Assembly (NCBI RefSeq): GCF_001428105.1
Contig: NZ_LMSJ01000001.1
Location: 124,835-188,834, forward strand
Reading direction: 5' to 3'
Source: Paenibacillus sp. Soil766
Lineage (GTDB): Bacteria > Bacillota > Bacilli > Paenibacillales > NBRC-103111
DNA length: 64,000 nucleotides
The position numbers were made by a program, and so were the translations under genes. Below are positions 55,234-63,170 of this stretch, one piece after another; within the stretch, counting starts at the first letter, position 1, and each line of letters starts with the position of its first letter. The notes below the pieces were generated by a model. It saw only the letters and a program-made list of their open reading frames with translations, was not told the origin of the DNA and did not search any database.

Positions 55234-55371
55234 TCACACCAATAATTCGATAATAAGATCATCTAATTCCTGAGACAATCTCAGTACTGCATCTGAACAA
55301 AGATCTTCACTTTTTCCAACATAATTGAGCTCATTCCTTTTGGACTCGATCGCAATTTCGATATACAACAC
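55234..55371 (-). CDS. Spo0E-family aspartyl-phosphate phosphatase
   Basis: A 45-residue protein with GTG start behind AGAGGTGG. It shows the family pattern: IEIAIESKRNEL in helix 1 and the signature SQELDDLI in helix 2, the S-x-E-L-D-x-L-I motif that contacts the phosphorylated response regulator. Spo0E-type phosphatases dephosphorylate Spo0A-P and delay sporulation. Typical length is 45-85 residues, so it is complete. It stands alone with its own terminator between the AraC response regulator and the GH30 gene; a link to the xylan genes is not evident. Confidence 0.78.
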   Translation of the reverse strand: MLYIEIAIESKRNELNYVGKSEDLCSDAVLRLSQELDDLIIELLV

Positions 55372-55521
55372 TTTATCCACCTCTTTAATAATGAAAGAAC
55401 GGTAGTTTTTTCATCTTATAATTGTATTATAAATATCAGTATGAATTGATTCCATAGATAAACTAAATACGGTTTGTACAAAGTATGGATCCATCGACAA
55501 TCCCACTCTGTTCAAAGAATA

Positions 55522-58038
55522 TTATTCAAGTATATTGGATGCAACATACGCAATGTCAATAATATCGATCTTATTATCGTTGTTCATATCTGCAATCTTA
55601 GCTGTTGCCCAGCCAGTGGTGATAGAATCCTTTCCGTAATAATAAGCTGCAATTGCAAGGTCACCTACATCGATTCTTCCGTCTTTATTAAGATCTGCGG
55701 ACTTCGTAACTTCAGCCTTGAAGGTATCTACTGCGTTGCCCAGTAATGTTACGCTACTATCAACCTGGGACTGTGTCGCACTTTGGTTGTCTATGACAGA
55801 TTTTGCTGTGTTGATGGCAGCGCCTAATGCATCTTTGGCTGCCTGCTGGTATTGACCAGGCATTGTGCCGACTACTGCTGTGTCATACAGGGTTTGAGCA
55901 TTCGTAATGGCTGTTGTCAATGCTGTCTTATCTACAACCATTTCTGTACTACCGATTGCAATGCTCCTACTGCCAGGAGCTGCCTGAATAACGGCACCGT
56001 CAGAATAAGCAAGATCTACCTTAGAAGTTTCAATCGTTCCAAACGTATCCTGGACACCTGCCTTTACCTTGAAGTTCAAATTCAGAGCCGTTGTGCTTGC
56101 TCCCATTATCCCTCCGATATTGGCTGCAATGAGTCTAATTTTTCCTGCAGTGGTACTGTCCTCTCCAACAATCTCGATGTTGTTGTTTGCCCCTGCCGAA
56201 CTCACATATTCAAATTTATTGGTATCATAGGTCAAGGTAATATCTTCGGCATAAACAAGTTGGTCCAAGTTGTTCAAGCTGACTGCCAATGTAAAGCTGC
56301 TCCCAGGCCTCACACTGCTGTCTGCTGTGAGTGCAACTGTGGGTATTAGGTTGCCCGTATTAACATCGGCTACAAAGGTTGTAACACTTTGGGCAGGTAG
56401 TTCAGCTGTAAATGAACTGTTCGACACATTAATGGAAGCTCCGACTGCAAGATTCTTGCTACTGTCTGTTACCCATGAAGCTACTCTCGATGCTGACTCG
56501 TTCTGCAAAACAAACTTTTGACTCACTGCTGTATTACTTTTATTCACTGCGACAATAACCGCCTTATCGTCACCCTTATAAGCAGATGTATAAATCTGCG
56601 GTTCGGGATTTTTGGTAGCTTCAACCCTTACGTAGCCATTGCGAATAAATTTCGAGTAATGTGCCATCATGTATCCACGCTTGCTTATCGTGCCGTCCTC
56701 TTTCATGGGACCATATTGCCTGCGGATGTACCACCATACATATGTTTGAAAATTCCCTTCTACCATGGCATTATACATATGCTCTGCAATACCCAATGCC
56801 TCGGGCCAGCGATCTGCCGAATCGTTCTCACTATTCGGAGTGTATACTTCCGTCATCCACAATTCTTTCCCCGCTCCCTTTTGTTCGAAAAGTGGGTAAG
56901 GGAAATCTTTATAAGTAGTGCCATACGTGTGGGCACCGAGAATATCCATATTTGCAAGAGCTTCCGAATCGTTCAAAATTGGGTCTGACATTCGTTTTAC
57001 GTAAGAAAATGACTCAGGTGCTATAACCCTATTATTTATGGATCCAGCATTTTCTTTCATAAACCGAAGCATTTCCTCGGGGCTCCACCATGTCCAATCA
57101 TGTGCATAATCAGGCTCATTTTGAACAGAAATCGCATACAGATTCACACCGTTGCTCTTCATATATGTATCGAATTCGTTCAGGTACTGCGCATATTCAT
57201 CGTACATATCGTATTTAAGCCGTTTTGATGTTGAATCTTCTACATATGGGGAAACATTGATATTATCAATATTCGGTCCTTCTGTACCAGTAGTTACTAG
57301 TTTTAAAGTATTGGTTCCGTTCTTCATGGATACCTGGATTGATTTTTCTCCCCAAGTTGACGGGCTGCCGGTTGCTGCAAAGGCCACATTGCTAAGCACT
57401 TTCGTCCCATTAACATATACATCCAGATTGCTTGGCCCATCCTGCAGCGCATACCGAACTCTTATATTTTTTGTCCCTGTACTGCCTATAGTAATGTTAT
57501 TCCACTGAATAGCTGCATTAGATGAAGCTTGAAAGTCGACATATCCGGTACTGCTATAGCCCGAATTTGTACTATCCACCGCGGAGCTGGTCAATGTTGT
57601 CCCCATCTCAGCTTCATAAGTGGTGCCGCTGCCCGAGCTACTACCAAGACTGAAAGTTTCGAGCATCTCACTTGGAGGGTTCCATGGTGAAGCAAACACG
57701 ATTGCTCCATGTTCTATCGCCTTCTTTGCAGTTTCCAATTCTCTTCTCCAGTTATTTTTATCTGGGTCTATAAAAATTCTCAAAACAGTAAAGCCCAACT
57801 GATTATTTTCGTTGCCAAAAGCTGTTTCTCTTTGAGCTGGTGTTAAATCTCCAATCCATGCAGGGTGGTTCATGCCTCCAAAACCGCGAATTACTTGCTT
57901 TTCTGCCGATAAATCAACGATTACATCGTTTGCTGATGATGCCGCTGAAACCTCAGTCGTTGCAGTCACAAAGAATAACGGCATCACAGTTACACATGCC
58001 AAGAGTACACTAATTGATTTTCTAATCCGTGGTACCAT
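55522..58038 (-). CDS. Secreted GH30 glucuronoxylanase with inserted CBM, cohesin, FIVAR and dockerin modules
   Basis: 838 residues from ATG at 58038 (AAGGAG 9 bases upstream). Signal peptide to about 32, then a GH30 subfamily 8-like barrel: acid/base E308 (SVQNEPDYAHDW), nucleophile E397 (LWMTEVY) and the glucuronate-binding stretch WWYIRRQYGPMKEDGTISKR, very like XynC. Residues about 134-267 are a CBM6/35-like module inserted inside the barrel, between PSEMLETF and STSKRLKYDMY. After the GH30 beta-domain come cohesin (about 564-704), FIVAR-like helices (705-779) and type I dockerin (780-838; DLNKDGRIDVGD, DMNNDNKIDIID). It should cut methylglucuronoxylan. Confidence 0.9.
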   Translation of the reverse strand: MVPRIRKSISVLLACVTVMPLFFVTATTEVSAASSANDVIVDLSAEKQVIRGFGGMNHPAWIGDLTPAQRETAFGNENNQLGFTVLRIFIDPDKNNWRRELETAKKAIEHGAIVFASPWNPPSEMLETFSLGSSSGSGTTYEAEMGTTLTSSAVDSTNSGYSSTGYVDFQASSNAAIQWNNITIGSTGTKNIRVRYALQDGPSNLDVYVNGTKVLSNVAFAATGSPSTWGEKSIQVSMKNGTNTLKLVTTGTEGPNIDNINVSPYVEDSTSKRLKYDMYDEYAQYLNEFDTYMKSNGVNLYAISVQNEPDYAHDWTWWSPEEMLRFMKENAGSINNRVIAPESFSYVKRMSDPILNDSEALANMDILGAHTYGTTYKDFPYPLFEQKGAGKELWMTEVYTPNSENDSADRWPEALGIAEHMYNAMVEGNFQTYVWWYIRRQYGPMKEDGTISKRGYMMAHYSKFIRNGYVRVEATKNPEPQIYTSAYKGDDKAVIVAVNKSNTAVSQKFVLQNESASRVASWVTDSSKNLAVGASINVSNSSFTAELPAQSVTTFVADVNTGNLIPTVALTADSSVRPGSSFTLAVSLNNLDQLVYAEDITLTYDTNKFEYVSSAGANNNIEIVGEDSTTAGKIRLIAANIGGIMGASTTALNLNFKVKAGVQDTFGTIETSKVDLAYSDGAVIQAAPGSRSIAIGSTEMVVDKTALTTAITNAQTLYDTAVVGTMPGQYQQAAKDALGAAINTAKSVIDNQSATQSQVDSSVTLLGNAVDTFKAEVTKSADLNKDGRIDVGDLAIAAYYYGKDSITTGWATAKIADMNNDNKIDIIDIAYVASNILE

Positions 58039-58056
58039 AGTTTTCATCTCCTTAAT

Positions 58057-58070
58057 TGAAATCGCTCTCA
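58057..58070 (-). promoter_or_regulatory. Perfect cre site in front of the GH30 gene
   Basis: TGAAATCGCTCTCA (plus-strand reading) matches the CcpA consensus TGWAANCGNTNWCA at all 14 positions. It ends about 19 bases upstream of the start codon, just before the ribosome binding site, where CcpA would block elongation. Confidence 0.65.
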
Positions 58071-58174
58071 ATAAAAGTTTAATAAAATAAAGATTGGAAT
58101 TACATGGATTATTTTATTTGAAAACTTTAATTTTTTTGGATTTCCTTCTATTTTCTTAAAAGGTGGAATGATGA

Positions 58175-58207
58175 AACTCGGTTCCCCCACTGAGAGAGAA
58201 CCGAGTT
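58175..58207 (-). terminator. Hairpin after the sugar-binding protein gene
   Basis: AACTCGGTTC/GAACCGAGTT, a 10-bp stem with a 13-base loop, about 18 bases past the stop. The minus-strand T-run is short. Confidence 0.6.
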
Positions 58208-58224
58208 CCTTAGGCTGTATAGCG

Positions 58225-59829
58225 TTATTTTGGGTAGGATTGTTGATACGCCTGTCTTCTTTCTTTCATAACTGCTTCGCCTCCGGCATCCTTCCATTCC
58301 TTAAGTTGCTGATCATAAATACTGTCGACTTCGGTAGACTTGGCAGTAATAATCTTTGCAAGCATCTGCTTGACCTTGTCGTTCAGAATCTGCGAATACT
58401 TAATTTCCGCCTGAATTGGAATGTCCACGCGTGGGCCTGTATAGCCGTCACGTGCACCCGTCTTAATACTGCTGATGGTGAAGTCTTTAAATTGCGGGTC
58501 GGTCGCATTGGCTGCCATGTTCTTTTCTGGTGTGTCCGTACTCACGTATTTACCATTCATTATCATGGCGTAATCTTGATTATTAAAAAGGATTTGGTTG
58601 GCTTCAGGCGTTGTTAAAGCGAACGGAATTCCATCGTCTCCAATTTTGTAAGAAACCCCTTCTTGTCCGAATTGCAGTGCGATAAGATTCTTCGGTTCCG
58701 CCATCCAGTTCAAATATTTGATAACCGAATCAACGTTCTTACTTGCTGCTGGAACCATCAGATAAACACCGCTAGGAGAATACATTGGTTTAGGATACTT
58801 GCCGTTCGATGCTTTGAACGGATCAATCGTCGCGAGCACGGCTTGAGGATTGTTCTTCTTCAAGTTCGCATAGTAGCCACTGTAAATCGGATCGTTTGTG
58901 TTCGGTGTAGCAGACCCTGCGAGGCCATTAACAACTTGCTTGTTGAACGTCTGACTGAAGTCTGCCGCAAGCGGGAAGTCTTTATCAAGTAGGCCTTCGT
59001 TGTATAGTTTGTTTAGGAACTTGAAAGCTTCCTTGTTACCAGGCAGTGTCCACCCGTCTGGATCAGCGAATAAGTCCTCTTCGGTAATCTTATTCCAATC
59101 CCAGAACGAGTTGGTCAGCGGTTTAATATGGAACATATCTATCAACGTAAAAGGAATGACCTTTCCGCCAGTATTACCTGGATCCTTCTCCTTAAACGCT
59201 TTCAATGTTTGATACCATTCATCCGTCGTCGTCGGCAATGGCAGATTTAATTTATCCAACCAATCCTTACGGATAATACTTGTCGTTTGCGATTGGATGA
59301 CCCGTAACGCTGGAATGGTAAATTGCTTACCGTTAAAAACGCCGTCCTTCAGTGTTGGGGCAAGTACTTTCTTCAACTGCGGTCCGTATTTCTCAATCGC
59401 TGGCCCAAGATCAGCAATTCCACCACTTTGCACGTAACTTTGAACAGTTGGCTTGTCGTACGTAAAGACGAGATCAGGCGCAGTTCCGGACGCCATTAAT
59501 ACATTCAGCTTCTTGACTTCCTCGGAGCGTGGGATGGTGACAAACTTGATCGTAATATTGTTCGGATCTCCAAAGTTCTTCTGAACATACTGCGTCATGA
59601 AATTGTCAGTGATCGGCGGAGCGCCTGCTGGTGCATTACTTCGATCAAACAGCTCAACCGTCAAATTGATCGGCGGACCTTTCGGTGTCTCGCTCGCACC
59701 TGTCGAACTTTCCGGAGTAGCTGAGTTGCTTGGGCTGTTTTGTGAGTTGCTGCATCCTGCAAGCGCGATAGTAGACGTCGCTAATACTGCCATTGCTACT
59801 TGAATGGTTTTGCGAAATTTTACTCGCAT
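58225..59829 (-). CDS. Extracellular solute-binding lipoprotein (LplA type)
   Basis: 534 residues with lipobox LAGC (Cys about 26) and a Ser/Asn/Pro-rich linker. The mature protein is the large-size family 1 binder that goes with LplB/YtcP permeases (FDRSNAPAGAPPITDNFMTQ, NVLMASGTAPDLVFTYD, QFGQEGVSYKIGDDGIPF). GGGAGG lies 7 bases before ATG. It follows both permease genes, the usual order for this transporter class, and probably collects xylo- or arabinoxylo-oligosaccharides released by the neighbouring enzymes; the ligand is inferred. Confidence 0.9.
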   Translation of the reverse strand: MRVKFRKTIQVAMAVLATSTIALAGCSNSQNSPSNSATPESSTGASETPKGPPINLTVELFDRSNAPAGAPPITDNFMTQYVQKNFGDPNNITIKFVTIPRSEEVKKLNVLMASGTAPDLVFTYDKPTVQSYVQSGGIADLGPAIEKYGPQLKKVLAPTLKDGVFNGKQFTIPALRVIQSQTTSIIRKDWLDKLNLPLPTTTDEWYQTLKAFKEKDPGNTGGKVIPFTLIDMFHIKPLTNSFWDWNKITEEDLFADPDGWTLPGNKEAFKFLNKLYNEGLLDKDFPLAADFSQTFNKQVVNGLAGSATPNTNDPIYSGYYANLKKNNPQAVLATIDPFKASNGKYPKPMYSPSGVYLMVPAASKNVDSVIKYLNWMAEPKNLIALQFGQEGVSYKIGDDGIPFALTTPEANQILFNNQDYAMIMNGKYVSTDTPEKNMAANATDPQFKDFTISSIKTGARDGYTGPRVDIPIQAEIKYSQILNDKVKQMLAKIITAKSTEVDSIYDQQLKEWKDAGGEAVMKERRQAYQQSYPK

Positions 59830-59897
59830 GCGTAATCCTCCCTTTAATCTATTAAGTGTATAGTGAATTCAACCGCTTGAAACGGTCGAGACAGCTA

Positions 59898-60770
59898 TCA
59901 GCCTTTAACTGCACCTACAAGCATGCCAGAGATAAAATAACGTTGGAGCCAAGGGTATACGAGTAAAATTGGTACAGTTGCGAACATGATGCTTGCCGCC
60001 TGCAAGCTCTCTGGCACTGGAGAAGAACCTCCAAATCCTTCCTGGGCTGTGGCATCGTTTACCTGGCTGTTAATCACGATCTCATATAGCTTTTGTTGAA
60101 TGGGATATAAGTGTGCGTCGTTAATATAGAACAGCGCATCCTGAAACATGTTCCATCGATCGACCGCAGAATACAAAGCCAATGTCGCTAAAATCGGCAA
60201 TGACAACGGTAGCACTATTCGCATCAAATAACGGAAATGACCACATCCATCCATCCAGGCGGAATCTTCTAGTTCAGCTGGGAGCTGTGTGAACGATGTT
60301 TTCAAGATAATTAACAAGAATGCGTTAATGAGCAGTGGTAAGACCAGCGACCATACGCTATTCAACATATGAAGCTCTTTAATCAACAAGTAGTTTGGGA
60401 TAATCCCTGGATTAAAGAACATCGTTATGATGATCAGAGCGAACAGGATGTTTTTCCCTTTAAAATTCCGCCGGCTAAGTGGATATGCAGCTAGGATCGT
60501 AGCGATCAAGCTCACAATTGTATAAATGACAACAAGCCAGATCGTAAACAATAGCGAGCGGATCATGCTTAGGTCACCAAATACGTTCTTATACGGTTCG
60601 AAATTTAAATCTATCGGCCATAATGTCACTTCGCCGGACATGATTGCTCGATTACCACTGAGCGATAACGAGAAAATATGGATCATGGGCACCACGCAGA
60701 ACAAACAAAAGATGCCCAGCAGAAGCATAATAACGGTATTGCCTATTTTCTCAGCCGGATTTTGAATCAT
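59898..60770 (-). CDS. ABC transporter permease (YtcP/MalG type)
   Basis: 290 residues, six membrane segments, EAA loop LEDSAWMDGCGHFRYLMRIV. The ending MLVGAVKG is typical of YtcP-type proteins. It starts 13 bases after the LplB-type gene, with GGGGG just upstream. No ATPase is encoded nearby; a shared MsmX-like ATPase is expected elsewhere. Confidence 0.92.
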   Translation of the reverse strand: MIQNPAEKIGNTVIMLLLGIFCLFCVVPMIHIFSLSLSGNRAIMSGEVTLWPIDLNFEPYKNVFGDLSMIRSLLFTIWLVVIYTIVSLIATILAAYPLSRRNFKGKNILFALIIITMFFNPGIIPNYLLIKELHMLNSVWSLVLPLLINAFLLIILKTSFTQLPAELEDSAWMDGCGHFRYLMRIVLPLSLPILATLALYSAVDRWNMFQDALFYINDAHLYPIQQKLYEIVINSQVNDATAQEGFGGSSPVPESLQAASIMFATVPILLVYPWLQRYFISGMLVGAVKG

Positions 60771-60783
60771 ATATGTACCCCCA

Positions 60784-61728
60784 TTAAAAAATGCCTTGAT
60801 TATTGATTTTTCTCGAAATGAACTCTGCCGACAGAAGTAGAATTAATCCGACTACTGACTGGAACAAACCGACAGCAGTTGCAAGTGCGAATCTTGCGGA
60901 CTGAATCCCTACAGAATATACATAAGTACTGATTACTTGAGCGTAATCCATCACATATGAGTTCTTCAGAACATAAGGTTGCTCGAAGCTGATATTGGCC
61001 ATATTCCCGATCTGAAGTATGAACAGGACGACAATGGTCGGCTTTATGCCTGGTAAAGTAATATGCCAGATCTTGCGCATTCGGGTTGCACCATCCACTT
61101 CCGCAGCTTCATACAATTCCTTATTAATTCCCGTAAGCGCTGCTAAATACAGAATCGTTCCCCATCCTGCATTGCGCCAAACCCCTGCCCCAACATAAGT
61201 TGCAATCCATAGCGCCGGTTTTTCCAAGAATGGAATGGGGGAAGCGCCGATAGCCATCAACATATGATTAATCGAACCATTATTGGTTGATAGCAACTCG
61301 ATGGCCATCCCCCCTACGATGACCCACGAAATAAAATGGGGCAAATACATCAATGTCTGGCTTATCTTCTTATACCATTGCACCCGAAGTTCATTTAGAA
61401 GAAGTGCTAAAATAATGGGAACCGGAAAGGTCAGCAATCCGAGTACGTTCAACATCAAAGTGTTTCGAAGTGCCTTATAAAATTCGGGCATGGCGAGAAT
61501 CTCCTTAAAAACTGCGAAACCTACCCATGGACTGGCCCAAACCCCTTTAAATATGTTGTAATCTTTGAAAGCAACTATAACGCCAGCCATCGGAATATAC
61601 CTAAAAATGATGAAAAATGCCATTGGTACGACTATCATTGCGTATAATGACCATTGTCTTTTCAAATAGGCAACGCCACCTCCTTTGACTGTAAGAATGG
61701 AGGTTGTAGTGCTAGCTTCTGTTTTCAT
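60784..61728 (-). CDS. ABC transporter permease (LplB type)
   Basis: 314 residues from ATG at 61728 (AGAGGAA 7 bases upstream; an ATG at 61746 has no ribosome binding site). Six membrane segments; LplB hallmarks include FIIFRYIPMAGVIVAFKDYN, VGFAVFKEI and the EAA loop ELYEAAEVDGATRMRKIW. First gene of the three-gene importer, with a cre-like site upstream. Confidence 0.92.
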   Translation of the reverse strand: MKTEASTTTSILTVKGGGVAYLKRQWSLYAMIVVPMAFFIIFRYIPMAGVIVAFKDYNIFKGVWASPWVGFAVFKEILAMPEFYKALRNTLMLNVLGLLTFPVPIILALLLNELRVQWYKKISQTLMYLPHFISWVIVGGMAIELLSTNNGSINHMLMAIGASPIPFLEKPALWIATYVGAGVWRNAGWGTILYLAALTGINKELYEAAEVDGATRMRKIWHITLPGIKPTIVVLFILQIGNMANISFEQPYVLKNSYVMDYAQVISTYVYSVGIQSARFALATAVGLFQSVVGLILLLSAEFISRKINNQGIF

Positions 61729-61871
61729 TACATCGTTCCTCTCCATTTGGTGTACTCACATATGTGTATTTTTCAACATAATGTTGCTTGCTTCAAATGC
61801 TTAGGAATTTAATCCAAATTTAAGCTCTCGAAGGCTTTTATGTTTCTTTCTTTTTATACTTAAATTGTAAA

Positions 61872-61885
61872 TTTAAGCGCTTTCA
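61872..61885 (-). promoter_or_regulatory. cre site upstream of the LplB-type operon
   Basis: TTTAAGCGCTTTCA matches the CcpA consensus at 13 of 14 positions and has the palindromic AAGCGCTT core. It lies about 145 bases upstream of the permease start. The remainder of 61729-62035 holds the AraC terminator and no gene. Confidence 0.6.
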
Positions 61886-61960
61886 AAATCCATGGACAAA
61901 CTTTATACCGTTTGTATAAATTATGGATAACTTTTTATTTCACTCATAACTGTAACAACA

Positions 61961-61998
61961 AAAAAATGAACCTCCGAATAATCGATAATCAGAGGTTC
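61961..61998 (-). terminator. Terminator after the AraC gene
   Basis: GAACCTC/GAGGTTC stem with a 17-base, partly self-complementary loop, followed on the minus strand by ATTTTTTTG. Confidence 0.75.
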
Positions 61999-62035
61999 TT
62001 GTCCTGTTAGGACAAATCACAAAACCATATTTTGT

Positions 62036-62890
62036 TCAGACTGCATTCGTTTCAGACATATAGATTATCCTATTGCTTAGGATTTCAAATTCCTGTCGAT
62101 CAGATCCACTATTCTCTAGCAAAATTCTGGATGGAGGGAAACCTTTTATTTTCTTGAATACCTTGCTGAAATAATAAATATCTTCAAAACCGCATTTATA
62201 AGCTGCTTCCTGTACAGTAAATTCACCGCTAAGGAGAATATTCTCGGCATTATTGATTTTCATTCTGTTTATATATTCCTTAACGGATGCACCCATGTAT
62301 TTCTTAAAAAGAGTTCCAAAATACGCAGTGGTCAAGCCAGCAATGGATGCTAGCTCCTCAACTTCTATTTGATTTTGCAAGTTGCTTAAAATGTATCTAA
62401 TGGATCTCTGTATTCGTTTGTCTATGTTCACATTGTTGTCTTTATAGTATAAAGCCTTGAAATAGTAATGAAGGATCATAAGCAACAATGCGCGCGCTTT
62501 CAATTCATGACCTTTATTTTTCTTTAACCATTCAAATGTCAATTCATTGTACAATGAATGTAATTCTTCGGGCTCACCGATATGAGATATTAATGGAAAC
62601 GGCAGATTAACATCCTTACCTTCCATATCATAGAGTTGAATATTCAGCGCATAACTGATCATTAGATTTGCAGAGTCAGTGGTTGCACTTCGGCGACTGC
62701 CCTTAGGGATGCAAAGGAGATCTCCTTGATTTACTTCATACACAGTACCATTAATGCAGTAGTAAGCCCTTCCTTTGAAGATATATGTTAAATCGTAAAA
62801 ATCTATTGTCGCATCTTCAATAATCCAATTCGGTGTGGAGTGTCTATTGATGAATAATTCAATTTGAGGATTAATCCCGACATATTCCAT
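62036..62890 (-). CDS. AraC-family transcriptional regulator with cupin sensor
   Basis: 284 residues: an N-terminal cupin-like barrel (YIFKGRAYYCINGTVYEVNQ, LLCIPKGSRRSAT) and a C-terminal AraC domain (about 165-265: AGLTTAYFGTLFKKYMGASV, YKCGFEDIYYFSKVFKKIKG). AAAGGAT precedes the ATG. It lies upstream of the LplB/YtcP importer in the same direction but has its own terminator. It probably controls the importer or the neighbouring SLH protein. Confidence 0.87.
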   Translation of the reverse strand: MEYVGINPQIELFINRHSTPNWIIEDATIDFYDLTYIFKGRAYYCINGTVYEVNQGDLLCIPKGSRRSATTDSANLMISYALNIQLYDMEGKDVNLPFPLISHIGEPEELHSLYNELTFEWLKKNKGHELKARALLLMILHYYFKALYYKDNNVNIDKRIQRSIRYILSNLQNQIEVEELASIAGLTTAYFGTLFKKYMGASVKEYINRMKINNAENILLSGEFTVQEAAYKCGFEDIYYFSKVFKKIKGFPPSRILLENSGSDRQEFEILSNRIIYMSETNAV

Positions 62891-62928
62891 AGAAATTATC
62901 CTTTCTAATATAATATTTTAAAGATAAC

Positions 62929-62964
62929 AGCCCTTGAACGCTCATACTGGAGCGCCCAAGGGCT
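62929..62964 (-). terminator. Hairpin after the SLH protein gene
   Basis: AGCCCTTG/CAAGGGCT outer stem with an inner GCTC/GAGC stem, followed by GTTATCTTT on the minus strand, about 200 bases past the SLH stop. The stretch 62965-63170 shows no supported gene. Confidence 0.55.
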
Positions 62965-63170
62965 ATTAGTTTGATGGGAAATGCAAGATCTGCATTCTCC
63001 GTAAATCATTAAATTGCCTAGTTTTAGTAATTCATAATAAGTCTCGCAATGTACGCCAAGTCTGAAATATCAATATAGGGGTAATGGCAGAGATCATCAG
63101 TGCACTAACTAGGATTAAGATTAGAAATAAAGAGCCTAGGCCCTCGCCATGGCTCTCGAGAGTTACAACT

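Noticed and set aside
55028..55237. 69-codon minus-strand frame
   Set aside because: It runs through the 13-bp hairpin after the Spo0E-like gene and has no ribosome binding site.
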